Origin: Streptomyces sabulosicollis
GTDB taxonomy: Bacteria; Actinomycetota; Actinomycetes; Streptomycetales; Streptomycetaceae
Length of the DNA stretch: 64,000 bases
Reading direction: 5' to 3'
Assembly (NCBI RefSeq): GCF_016103465.1
Contig: NZ_JAEEAP010000004.1
Coordinates: forward strand, 1-64,000
Positions 34,769-42,168 of this stretch are shown piece by piece (within the stretch, counting starts at the first letter, position 1; the number at the start of each line of letters is the position of its first letter). The notes beneath the pieces were generated by a model, which saw only the letters and a list, made by a program, of their open reading frames with translations, had not been told where the DNA came from and did not search any database. Position numbers and translations under genes: made by a program.

Positions 34769-36022
34769 TCAGGCAGTGCGCCCGCGGTACGCCTCGCGGT
34801 CGAGGCGGACACCGCCGCGCCAGATCGCCGCGATCGACCGGGTGCGGGTGATGTCCTGTGTGGGGTCGCCCTCGACGAGGACGAGGTCCGCGCGGCGTCC
34901 CGGCGCGATCACTCCGCGGTCGGCCAGACCGAAGTGCGCGGCGGGGGCCGAGGTCGCCGCCGTGAGCGCCTCCGCGGGAGTCAGTCCGGCCTGGACGAGG
35001 AGGGCCAGCTCGGCGTGGAGACTGGCGCCGTGGACGACCGGGCAGGCGCGGTCCGGCAGGTAGTTGGTGTCGGTCCCCGCCAGCACGGGCACGCCTGCCC
35101 GGTGCAGACGGGCCACGCTCGCCAGGGCGTGGGTGAAGTCGTGCTCGGGGGACGCCTTCTCCACGCAGAGGCCCTCGTGACCTTCCGCGATCGCGGTACG
35201 GGCGTGCTCGGGGAGGTAGTCGGCGATGCGCGGATCGTCCGCCAGCGAGCGTCCCGTGCGGGACGGGGAGGAGGTCTTGGGGGCGGACACCTCCAGCATG
35301 GCCAGGGTGGGGATGACGACCCGCCGCTCGTCCGCGGTCCGGCTGACGAACGCGTCGTCCAGAGCCGCCTCCAGCGGCAGGTGGGTCAGCATGTCCACAC
35401 CGCTGTCCAGGGCGAGTCGCGCGGACCATCCGGCGGACACATGGGCCACGGTGAGCAGGCCCCGGCGCCGCGCGGCGCCGGCGAGCGCCGTCACGGTCGC
35501 CCCGTCCAGGGCGGGCAGCGACATCCCGTGGTTCGCGCCGTCATCCACGATGATCTTGATGAAGTGTGCGCCCTCCGCCTGTCGCGCCGCCACGAACGCG
35601 TCGGCCTCATCAGGTCCGGCCACCGTCGGCAGGAGCGGCATGGCGTGGCCGGGATGCCCTCCGGGCGCGCTCGCCACCAGCCCCGAGCTGCGCATATCGG
35701 CGAGGTCGGCACGCTCGGCGGCCGCCGAGCACAGGGCCTGGGTGAGCTCCGGGGGCCCCATGAACATGTCCAGCTCGGTGGTCACGCCGAAGGCCAGCGC
35801 CAGTCCGAGATTGCTCTCTGCGCCGAACACATGCGTATGCGCGTCGATCAGACCGGGCAGCAGCGTCAGGCCCGTTCCGTCGATCACCTCGGCCGGCGCC
35901 GACGCGTCCGAAGCCGCGGCGGGCTCGGTCAGGACGCGTGTGATGACCCCGTCGGCGAACTCCACCGCCCCGGGGCCCAGCATCGCTGTCCCGTCGAAGA
36001 TCCGCACCCCGTCGATGATCAC
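34769..36022 (-). CDS. amidohydrolase-superfamily metal hydrolase
   Basis: A 417-residue amidohydrolase related to the imidazolonepropionase/prolidase-like group. Metal-site elements are intact: HxH in LIDAHTHVFG, a bridging-type lysine in FIKIIVDDGAN, histidines in VAHVSAGW and MLTHLP, and the aspartate in LAGTDTN. The usual composite beta-sandwich (residues 1-50 and 370-417) surrounds the barrel. GTG 36022 has a GAGAGG ribosome binding site; two upstream GTG codons are possible. It is 14 bp from the UbiA-like gene. It may cleave an amide or lactone made by the cluster. Confidence 0.83.
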   Translation of the reverse strand: MIIDGVRIFDGTAMLGPGAVEFADGVITRVLTEPAAASDASAPAEVIDGTGLTLLPGLIDAHTHVFGAESNLGLALAFGVTTELDMFMGPPELTQALCSAAAERADLADMRSSGLVASAPGGHPGHAMPLLPTVAGPDEADAFVAARQAEGAHFIKIIVDDGANHGMSLPALDGATVTALAGAARRRGLLTVAHVSAGWSARLALDSGVDMLTHLPLEAALDDAFVSRTADERRVVIPTLAMLEVSAPKTSSPSRTGRSLADDPRIADYLPEHARTAIAEGHEGLCVEKASPEHDFTHALASVARLHRAGVPVLAGTDTNYLPDRACPVVHGASLHAELALLVQAGLTPAEALTAATSAPAAHFGLADRGVIAPGRRADLVLVEGDPTQDITRTRSIAAIWRGGVRLDREAYRGRTA

Positions 36023-36036
36023 CGGCCGCACCTCTC

Positions 36037-36954
36037 TCACCGTCCGATCGCGATCGCTGTGGACCCGTAGAAACACAGCAGGTTGAAGAAGAGCACAAAG
36101 CCCATCGCCGGGAGCATCAGCCCGGACGGCTGTCGGCGCACGAGGAAGCGCCAGGCGCCGAGCGCGGGGAGGACGATGCTCACCGCCGGCAGGAGACCCC
36201 GCGTCCCGAAGAGCAGGAGCCCGAGTGCGACCGCGCCCGCGGCCAGAGCGAGGCACACGGCCGCGCTGCCGCGCGGGCCGAGCACCTCCGAGTACAGCCG
36301 TGCCTCCGGGTCCCGCCGCCATTCGGTCTTCCGCGCGAACTCGAACTGGAGGAAGGCGCAGGCGAACATGGCCATCAGCGGGAGGGCCCGCCGGTCACCG
36401 TCGATCGCGTCGCCGGTCAGCAGCGAGAGGTAGAGGTAGACGGAGAGCAGCAGCTGCACCGGGTAGCTGACGAGGAGGTTGGCGATGAGCGCCTCGCCGA
36501 TCCGCGGCGACCAGCGTTCCAGCGCGACCAGGAACAGCGTGTATCCCAGGGCGAGCAGGATCAGCAGCACGGAGAGGGCCGAGACGAGTGCGTTGAGCAC
36601 GACGACGAGTACGGTGATCAGCGCCATGGCGCCGCGCAGCTCCGCCACCGTGATGGCGCCCGTCACCAGGGGCCGGTCCGGGTTGTGCCGGCGGTCGTAC
36701 TCCAGGTCCTTCTGCTCATCGACCATACGGGCGAACAGCAGGGCCAGCACCACGCTCACCGCGCGCACCGCGGTCGCTCCGGAGGGCGTCCAGTGCGAGG
36801 AGGGCCCGGAGAGTGCCTCGGCCGAGCCCTCCAGGGTCAGGGTCCACAGCACGCCGTAGGTGACGTAGATCTGCGGGCGGAACATCCGCAGGACGAAACG
36901 GCCCAGCCGGGCCGGCACCCGGGAAGCGGTCAGGACGTCGCTCAACGCTGCCAC
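36037..36954 (-). CDS. UbiA-superfamily membrane prenyltransferase-like protein
   Basis: A 305-residue polytopic membrane protein with about eight predicted helices. A UbiA-type Asp-rich motif lies after the second helix (RMVDEQKDLEYDRRHNPDRPLVTG), including the diagnostic RPL. The second Asp-rich motif is not clear (ARKTEWRRD is the nearest), so catalysis is not certain. UbiA enzymes attach prenyl groups to acceptors in the membrane. The GTG start at 36954 lies 43 bp after the AfsA-like gene. Its presence suggests a lipid or meroterpenoid-type step. Confidence 0.75.
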   Translation of the reverse strand: MAALSDVLTASRVPARLGRFVLRMFRPQIYVTYGVLWTLTLEGSAEALSGPSSHWTPSGATAVRAVSVVLALLFARMVDEQKDLEYDRRHNPDRPLVTGAITVAELRGAMALITVLVVVLNALVSALSVLLILLALGYTLFLVALERWSPRIGEALIANLLVSYPVQLLLSVYLYLSLLTGDAIDGDRRALPLMAMFACAFLQFEFARKTEWRRDPEARLYSEVLGPRGSAAVCLALAAGAVALGLLLFGTRGLLPAVSIVLPALGAWRFLVRRQPSGLMLPAMGFVLFFNLLCFYGSTAIAIGR

Positions 36955-36997
36955 CGTCTCCCGGACATGGGGTGATCGAGGGTGCAGGGCGCGGCGG

Positions 36998-37987
36998 TCA
37001 TATCGGCCGCGCTTCCACGGGGGCCGGTGCGAGGCGCAGTTCGCCGTCGGCGATGGTGTGTCCGGCCTGTTTCATGGCACAGCGCAGAACGGCGCTCGTC
37101 CCGTCGCCTTCCACCGGGACGCTCTCACAGGTGATCGGCAGATCCAGCTCGCCGAAGCCGGTGAAGCGCGCCCTCAGTCCCGTGAGGACGGCCGCCGCCG
37201 ACGGCAGCGCCCCGGTTTCCACGGCGGTGGCGATGCTCAGCTGCCGGAACGCCTCGAGGGTCAGCATGCCGGGGACATGGTCCAGGGGGTGGTCGAACAG
37301 CACCGGGTGGCCCGTGTCGACGAGCAGTCGCGCGGTCCCCGTCCCGCCCCCGCCGGGCGCCAGGCGGAGCTCCAGCGGGGAGATGACCACGTTCGCGGCG
37401 TCCCTGCGGTCGACCAGGGCCTCCCCGATCCGCGGCCCCGGCTCACAGGCCGTGAACCCGGCCTGGGCCGGCAGCCCCAGCGTGGCACGCACTTCCTCGC
37501 GCGTCGCTTGCCATTCGGCGGGCGTCAGCCAGGACATGGAGCCGTCCAGCGTGGCCGCCACGCGGGCGCCGATCAGCGCGCTGTAGGACAGCCGCGCCCC
37601 CTTCAGGCCCTCCCGGCCACGGAAACGGCGCACGATGCGGCAGCGCAGCACCACCTCGGTGGGCACGTCGCGGACCGCGAACGCGGTGATGTCCGCGTCG
37701 CGCAGGGCGATGTCCCGCAGGATGAACTTCGTGCCGAACGGCCTCTCGAACAGATCGTGGCCCAGCATGAGGAGCGACTGCCGGACGGCCTCCACCAGGA
37801 CCATCGGGTCGTAGACGTGGCGGCAGCCCGCCGTGTCCCGGTAGAAGGCGTGTGAGCGGGGTATCTGCACCCCGATGTCGAGGGTGTCCTCGTCCCGGGC
37901 GAGCACGCCGGTCAGGAACACCTCGGTCAGACTCAGCCGGTGGACGAGCTCCCGCGGCACCGTCTGGCTGAATTCCACCGTGTCCAT
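36998..37987 (-). CDS. AfsA-like double-hotdog protein
   Basis: A 329-residue protein with two tandem A-factor-biosynthesis hotdog domains. The first has LVHRLSLTEVFLTGV, VQIPRSHAFYRD and YDPMVLVEAVRQS; the second has LFDHPLDHVPGMLTLEAFRQ. AfsA/ScbA condenses a beta-ketoacyl thioester with dihydroxyacetone phosphate in butyrolactone synthesis. Here the genes around it (ACP, AMP ligase, NDK-like, nucleotidyltransferase) are unlike butyrolactone loci and no adjacent receptor of the ArpA type is present, so the enzyme may do a related condensation or thioesterase-like step. It is 15 bp from the NDK-like gene. Confidence 0.82.
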   Translation of the reverse strand: MDTVEFSQTVPRELVHRLSLTEVFLTGVLARDEDTLDIGVQIPRSHAFYRDTAGCRHVYDPMVLVEAVRQSLLMLGHDLFERPFGTKFILRDIALRDADITAFAVRDVPTEVVLRCRIVRRFRGREGLKGARLSYSALIGARVAATLDGSMSWLTPAEWQATREEVRATLGLPAQAGFTACEPGPRIGEALVDRRDAANVVISPLELRLAPGGGGTGTARLLVDTGHPVLFDHPLDHVPGMLTLEAFRQLSIATAVETGALPSAAAVLTGLRARFTGFGELDLPITCESVPVEGDGTSAVLRCAMKQAGHTIADGELRLAPAPVEARPI

Positions 37988-38002
37988 GCTTCCCCCTCCG
38001 TG

Positions 38003-39007
38003 TTACCGAACCGCCGACCGCGCCAGGTGGTGGTGCCAGTCGGACACGCTGACCCCGCCGAGCACGGGAGCCAGCCCCTTGCGCTTCATCGGCAGAACGT
38101 GTGAGCCCACGATCACCGTGTCCCAGGCGTCGACCGGCAGCCGCGCCCGCCAGACGGCTTCGAGCAGCCGCCGGTAACCTTCCTGGTCCCGGGCGGCGAG
38201 CCGGGCCGCGCGCAGCTCGTCCCGGACGGCGCCGGGGGCGAGGGATGCCTCAGCCTCCGCCACGGCCCGCTTGAGCCGCTCGGTGGCCGGTTCGAAGGAG
38301 AGGTCACGCTCGGGCACCTCGGCGTGCAACCGCTCGCCCAGCTCACGCGCTCGGGCCGACTGGTCCTCGCCCGCCAGGGCGGAGGCGTAGACCCGCCGCC
38401 GGAGCGCGGCGTCGAAGTAGATGCCCAACTCCCGTGCCACATCGGCGGGTTCGTCGGGGGTGTGGACGAGGTTGAGCAGATAGCTGTAGCGGCCGGTCTC
38501 GTAGCGGAGCTGGCCGGGGACCCGGGCCCGAGGGTCGGTCGGGCCCTTCCGCTCGGTCAGGACGACCGACGCCGGCGCCACCGGCGGATGCTCGGCTCCG
38601 TCATCGTCCCGACGCACCACGAGCACCACCGCGTCGCAGGTGTCGGTGAACAGATCGGCGAGACGGCGGCGCTCCGGGGTGGCCAGGTTCCACTGGAAGT
38701 ACCACAGCGCCCGCACGGTGTTGGGGGTGAGCCGGGTGCGTTCCGCGGCCACGATCCTGAAGCCCTCCCGGGCCAGCCAGTCCACCGTGGTCGGCAGCTG
38801 CCTGCTGACCACGGCGTCCGGCTTGAGCAGCAGCGCGGCGTGCCAGTGGAGGAAGCCGTCGACGTCGGCGGTGAGGGTGGCGAGCTGCTCGACGCTCTCC
38901 AGGAAGTAGGTGTCGGAGCCGAAGAGGACGCGCTTGCGCGGATCGCAGCTGAGGGCCGGGGATATGTCGTCCCCGAAGGGCCGGTCGTTCGTCGTGTCGT
39001 CGGTCAT
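38003..39007 (-). CDS. nucleoside-diphosphate-kinase-like protein
   Basis: A 334-residue protein whose residues about 55-200 follow the NDK pattern: LLKPDAV, an interrupted middle, GPTDPRARVPGQLRYETG, then NLVHTPDEPADVARELGIYF. H182 in NLVH aligns with the phosphorylated histidine of NDK (NAVHGSD). Housekeeping NDK is about 140 residues; this protein has extra N-terminal (about 50) and C-terminal (about 130, charged helical) parts. It could transfer a phosphate from NTP to a cluster substrate or keep NTP pools for the neighbouring NTP-using enzymes. It overlaps the SDR stop by four bases. This assignment rests on motif reading only. Confidence 0.65.
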   Translation of the reverse strand: MTDDTTNDRPFGDDISPALSCDPRKRVLFGSDTYFLESVEQLATLTADVDGFLHWHAALLLKPDAVVSRQLPTTVDWLAREGFRIVAAERTRLTPNTVRALWYFQWNLATPERRRLADLFTDTCDAVVLVVRRDDDGAEHPPVAPASVVLTERKGPTDPRARVPGQLRYETGRYSYLLNLVHTPDEPADVARELGIYFDAALRRRVYASALAGEDQSARARELGERLHAEVPERDLSFEPATERLKRAVAEAEASLAPGAVRDELRAARLAARDQEGYRRLLEAVWRARLPVDAWDTVIVGSHVLPMKRKGLAPVLGGVSVSDWHHHLARSAVR

Positions 39008-40158
39008 CGGCCGGCTCCGTTCCCATCGCTCGCGGTCGGACCGGTCCCGTTCGCCGTGGGGGTCGTGTCCGGGGCCGATATGTTCAGCCGGGCCAGGACC
39101 TCGGTGGCGTCGGCCGCCGGTGCGCCCAGATAGCCCGTCTCCAGGCAGTGGTCGATCAGCGTGCGCAGGAAGTCCTGCCCGTCCGCCGGTGGCCTGCGGG
39201 TGGCCAGGCCCGCCGTGTGGGAGTCGTCGAAACGCGTCCGGCGCCGGAAGTAGCTCTCGTAGAGCGTCATGACACGCTCGTAGTACGCCCGCTCCCGGCG
39301 GGGCAGCCGCTGGGCGTCGAAGCTCGTCGGGGGGACGAACCGCGGCACGTGGAACGGCGGGTACTCGGCCATCACGTCCGAGAAGTCCCGCAGCGTCAGC
39401 GGTGCGCCCACCGCGTGGAAGGTCCGGCCCGCCGCCTCCTCGAACCGGTGGGTGACCTCGGTGATGATGTCCGCCACATAGTCCACGGGCACCAGATCGA
39501 GGCGCGCCTCGTACTGGCCGGGGATGGAGCGCACCTTGCCCTCGGTGGCCAGCTTGAGGACGACGTAGATGTTCTTGTAGTCGCGCACCACGCCGGTGCG
39601 CTCGTCGCCGACGACGATGCTGGGGCGGACGATCGCGGCCCGCACCCCGTCGGCCTGGGCCTTGTGCACCAGGGTCTCGGCCCGGAACTTGCTGTCCTCG
39701 TAGGCGTTGGCGAGCCGCTGCCCCTCGTCCAGCTCCGTCTCCCGGATCAGCCCGTCGCGCTCACCGCACACATAGGCGGTTCCCACGTGCACGAGAGGCA
39801 CACCGCCGGCGCGGGCCAACTCCAGGACGTGGGCGGTGCCGTCCACGTTGACCGCCTGGTAGACCTCGTCCGGGAGGCCGAAGTCGGTGATCGCGGCGCA
39901 GTGCACGATCCGGTCGAGGCCACCGGCGGCCAGCGCCCGGTACGCGGCTTCGGGCAGGCCGAGCCGGGGCTTGGTCACATCGCCCGGCAGGCAGGTGACG
40001 GCGTCCGGCTCCAGTGGGGTGCCGTCGTTGCGTATGACCACCGGCTGGTGGTGGACCAGGGCGGTGACCTGGTGCCCGGCCGCCACCAGCCGGGCGGTGA
40101 CCTCCGCGCCGACCAGCCCGGCCCCGCCGGTCACCAGAATCCTCAAGCGCTCCGTCAT
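39004..40158 (-). CDS. extended SDR / thioester-reductase-like protein
   Basis: A 384-residue NAD(P)-dependent extended short-chain dehydrogenase. The dinucleotide motif is VTGGAGLVG, a conserved HCAAITDFG segment follows, and the active-site YxxxK is YEDSK. The pattern of the middle part (RAAIVRPSIVVG, LVPVDYVADII) recalls the male-sterility/thioester reductase group, which reduces an ACP- or CoA-bound acyl chain to aldehyde or alcohol. The last 30 residues are a Thr/Gly-rich tail. Overlaps of four bases with both the ACP and NDK-like genes suggest it acts on the ACP-bound intermediate. Confidence 0.82.
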   Translation of the reverse strand: MTERLRILVTGGAGLVGAEVTARLVAAGHQVTALVHHQPVVIRNDGTPLEPDAVTCLPGDVTKPRLGLPEAAYRALAAGGLDRIVHCAAITDFGLPDEVYQAVNVDGTAHVLELARAGGVPLVHVGTAYVCGERDGLIRETELDEGQRLANAYEDSKFRAETLVHKAQADGVRAAIVRPSIVVGDERTGVVRDYKNIYVVLKLATEGKVRSIPGQYEARLDLVPVDYVADIITEVTHRFEEAAGRTFHAVGAPLTLRDFSDVMAEYPPFHVPRFVPPTSFDAQRLPRRERAYYERVMTLYESYFRRRTRFDDSHTAGLATRRPPADGQDFLRTLIDHCLETGYLGAPAADATEVLARLNISAPDTTPTANGTGPTASDGNGAGR

Positions 40159-40496
40159 CGGCCCGTCTCCGCTCGCCGCGCTTCGGTCTCCCGTCGCGCA
40201 TCGGTGTCCCGTCGCGCCTCGGCCTCTCGCCGTGCTTCGGTCACCAGGCGGACGATGTCGCCGAGCGTGGTGACCGTGGCGGTCCTCTCCTGGGCGAGCT
40301 CCCCGAGCCCGAAGCCCTCCTCCAGCGCCAGCGTCAGCTCGATGAGCCGGAGCGAGTCATAGGCCAGGTCCGCGATGAGCGCGGTGTCGTCGGCCAGGGC
40401 GGCGTCCCCCGCGGGCGCCATCGCGCCCACGATCGCGTACACCTTGCTCCGCGTCTCGTCCTCGTTCAGCGATGGCGTGCTGGTGCTTGACGTCAA
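40155..40496 (-). CDS. acyl carrier protein
   Basis: A 113-residue carrier protein. The phosphopantetheine site is S48 in LAYDSLRLIELTLALEE, flanked by the usual DDTALIADL loop. The only suitable start is TTG at 40496, with a very strong GGGAGGAACG ribosome binding site five bases upstream; the frame also runs on to 40979 as noise. The last 30 residues are an Arg/Glu/Ala/Thr tail encoded by 18-bp repeats. It overlaps the SDR gene by four bases and follows the nucleotidyltransferase gene by 16 bp. It should be loaded by the AMP ligase of the same operon. Confidence 0.85.
   Translation of the reverse strand: MTSSTSTPSLNEDETRSKVYAIVGAMAPAGDAALADDTALIADLAYDSLRLIELTLALEEGFGLGELAQERTATVTTLGDIVRLVTEARREAEARRDTDARRETEARRAETGR
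40180..40251 (-). repeat. 18-bp tandem repeats coding the ACP tail
   Basis: Units at 40180-40197, 40198-40215, 40216-40233 and 40234-40251 share a gcNtcggNctcNcgNcgN pattern and give REAEAR, RDTDAR and RETEAR-type hexapeptides at the ACP C-terminus. Confidence 0.7.
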
Positions 40497-40512
40497 CGTT
40501 CCTCCCTCAGCG

Positions 40513-42168
40513 TCAGGTGGTGGCGAGATGCGGTTGCGCGCCACCGCTGGACAGCAGATCGCTCGCCTCGTCGATGGGCAGGTCCGCGTCGAGGTGGGCG
40601 CCGAGGCGCAGCCAGTCGTAGCCGATCTCCAAGGTCTGCCGCCATCCGTCCGAGGAGTCGAAGGAGGACGGGAAGCTGTGCGCGCCGACCGTGTGCCGGA
40701 CCAGGGCGACGAAGTCGTCCAGCGCGGTGAGCGCCGCGCCGCCCTGGGCCCCGGACGCGATCGTGAGCGTCGCGAGGTGCCGGGCCCTGGCCCGGATCTC
40801 GTCGGTGCGGGCCCCCTCAGGGAGGAGGGACAGTCTGCGGACGACCTCGGAGTCCGGCGGCAGCGGGTTGACTCCGTAGGCGCTGAGGACGCCGCGCAGC
40901 GCGGCCCGCAGCACCCTCCGGGCGCTGAGTTCGGCGACGCTCCACTGCTCGCGGTCCAGGGCGCCGGTGAGGTCCTCACGGGCGTTCTCCACCAGCACGT
41001 TGGACCACACCAGGGTCATCGCGGCGGCGCTGAACCGGCGGGCGGGCATGGGCACGAGATCGATGCCCTCCTCGCCGCCGACCGCCGCCCCGCCCACGGT
41101 GACGATGGGCCGCGCGACACCCGGTGGCGGTGTGACGGGGCCGGAGGGGGCCGCCAGCGGCATGGCGGGGACGATCGGGCCGTCACCCTTCCAGGCCACC
41201 TTCACCAGGCCGAACCGGACGAACTGGGCGATCAGCGGGCCCGCCTGCGACGCTCCTGACGCCTGCGCCGCGGCCAGGACGTTCCCCAGGGGCCGGCCGA
41301 AGACGACCGAACGCCAGGCCCGCGCCGCCCGGTCGCCGAGGACGAACACGTCCCGCTTGTCGCGTACGACGTGCACACGGTCGCCGGTCTGCCAGGTGGT
41401 CACCCCGGTGGCCCGGGCCACGGTGATCCGCTCGGAGTCGGGTTCCGCGCCCGCCACCCCTAGGTCGGCCGTGAGCCGGGCGCCCGCGGTGATGTACTCG
41501 GCGGGGTTGAGACCCGACGCGTCCAGCGAGGCGAGCATCCGGTACCGGTCACCCAGCGGTTGGTCACCGACCCGGTCCAGCTGCATGGGCAGCCACTTCG
41601 GCTCCAGATAGGTCTCTCCCCGCCCCGCCGCCCAGGACTTCACGGCCTGCAGCAGACCGGCCTCGGTCCACGCCGCGGCGTCCTCGTCCTGGCCGAGTTC
41701 CCGCAGGGCGAGCGCGTAGCGGATCGACTGGCGTGCGTGGTGTGCCCACCACTCCCGCATGGTGTCCTGGAAGTCGTCGAGGGACATCAGCCCCTTGACC
41801 TTCGCCACCAGGTCCGGATTGCGCAGCGGGAAGCTGCGCAGCAGACGCTGACAGCGGTTCAGCAGGTCCTCCGGGATGGCGCCCACGTGGCCGTGGGTGT
41901 CGGTGGTGATCGCGGAGAACTGCTCGGCGAGCTGCCGCACGGAGCGGGTCCTGACCTCGACCCGCCGCCCGTCCAGGAACAGGAGCGAGGGCATGGTGGG
42001 CAGGTCGGCGTCGCTGTCGGCGATGAGCAGGAAGTCGATGTCGGACGAGGAGTTGCCGAAGCCCTCGGCGATCGAACCCTCGAGGACCACGGCGCAGTTG
42101 GCGACGGAGTGGATCCGCGGAATGGTCTTGTCGAGCAGGTTCTGCAGATAGTCCTCGCTGAGGATCAC
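40513..42168 (-). CDS. nucleotidyltransferase-fold protein
   Basis: A 551-residue protein. Residues about 25-60 carry the polymerase-beta-type nucleotidyltransferase motif GSIAEGFGNSSSDIDFLLI (GS followed by DxD), which binds Mg-NTP. Residues 130-240 form a helical HEPN/substrate-binding-like part, 245-400 are unassigned and contain a PqqD-like winged-helix-sized stretch, and the C-terminal 150 residues are helical. Such enzymes adenylylate or nucleotidylate small molecules, proteins or RNA. GTG 42168 overlaps the AMP ligase stop (GTGA). The target is unknown; an ACP-bound or phosphorylated cluster intermediate is possible. Confidence 0.7.
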   Translation of the reverse strand: MILSEDYLQNLLDKTIPRIHSVANCAVVLEGSIAEGFGNSSSDIDFLLIADSDADLPTMPSLLFLDGRRVEVRTRSVRQLAEQFSAITTDTHGHVGAIPEDLLNRCQRLLRSFPLRNPDLVAKVKGLMSLDDFQDTMREWWAHHARQSIRYALALRELGQDEDAAAWTEAGLLQAVKSWAAGRGETYLEPKWLPMQLDRVGDQPLGDRYRMLASLDASGLNPAEYITAGARLTADLGVAGAEPDSERITVARATGVTTWQTGDRVHVVRDKRDVFVLGDRAARAWRSVVFGRPLGNVLAAAQASGASQAGPLIAQFVRFGLVKVAWKGDGPIVPAMPLAAPSGPVTPPPGVARPIVTVGGAAVGGEEGIDLVPMPARRFSAAAMTLVWSNVLVENAREDLTGALDREQWSVAELSARRVLRAALRGVLSAYGVNPLPPDSEVVRRLSLLPEGARTDEIRARARHLATLTIASGAQGGAALTALDDFVALVRHTVGAHSFPSSFDSSDGWRQTLEIGYDWLRLGAHLDADLPIDEASDLLSSGGAQPHLATT

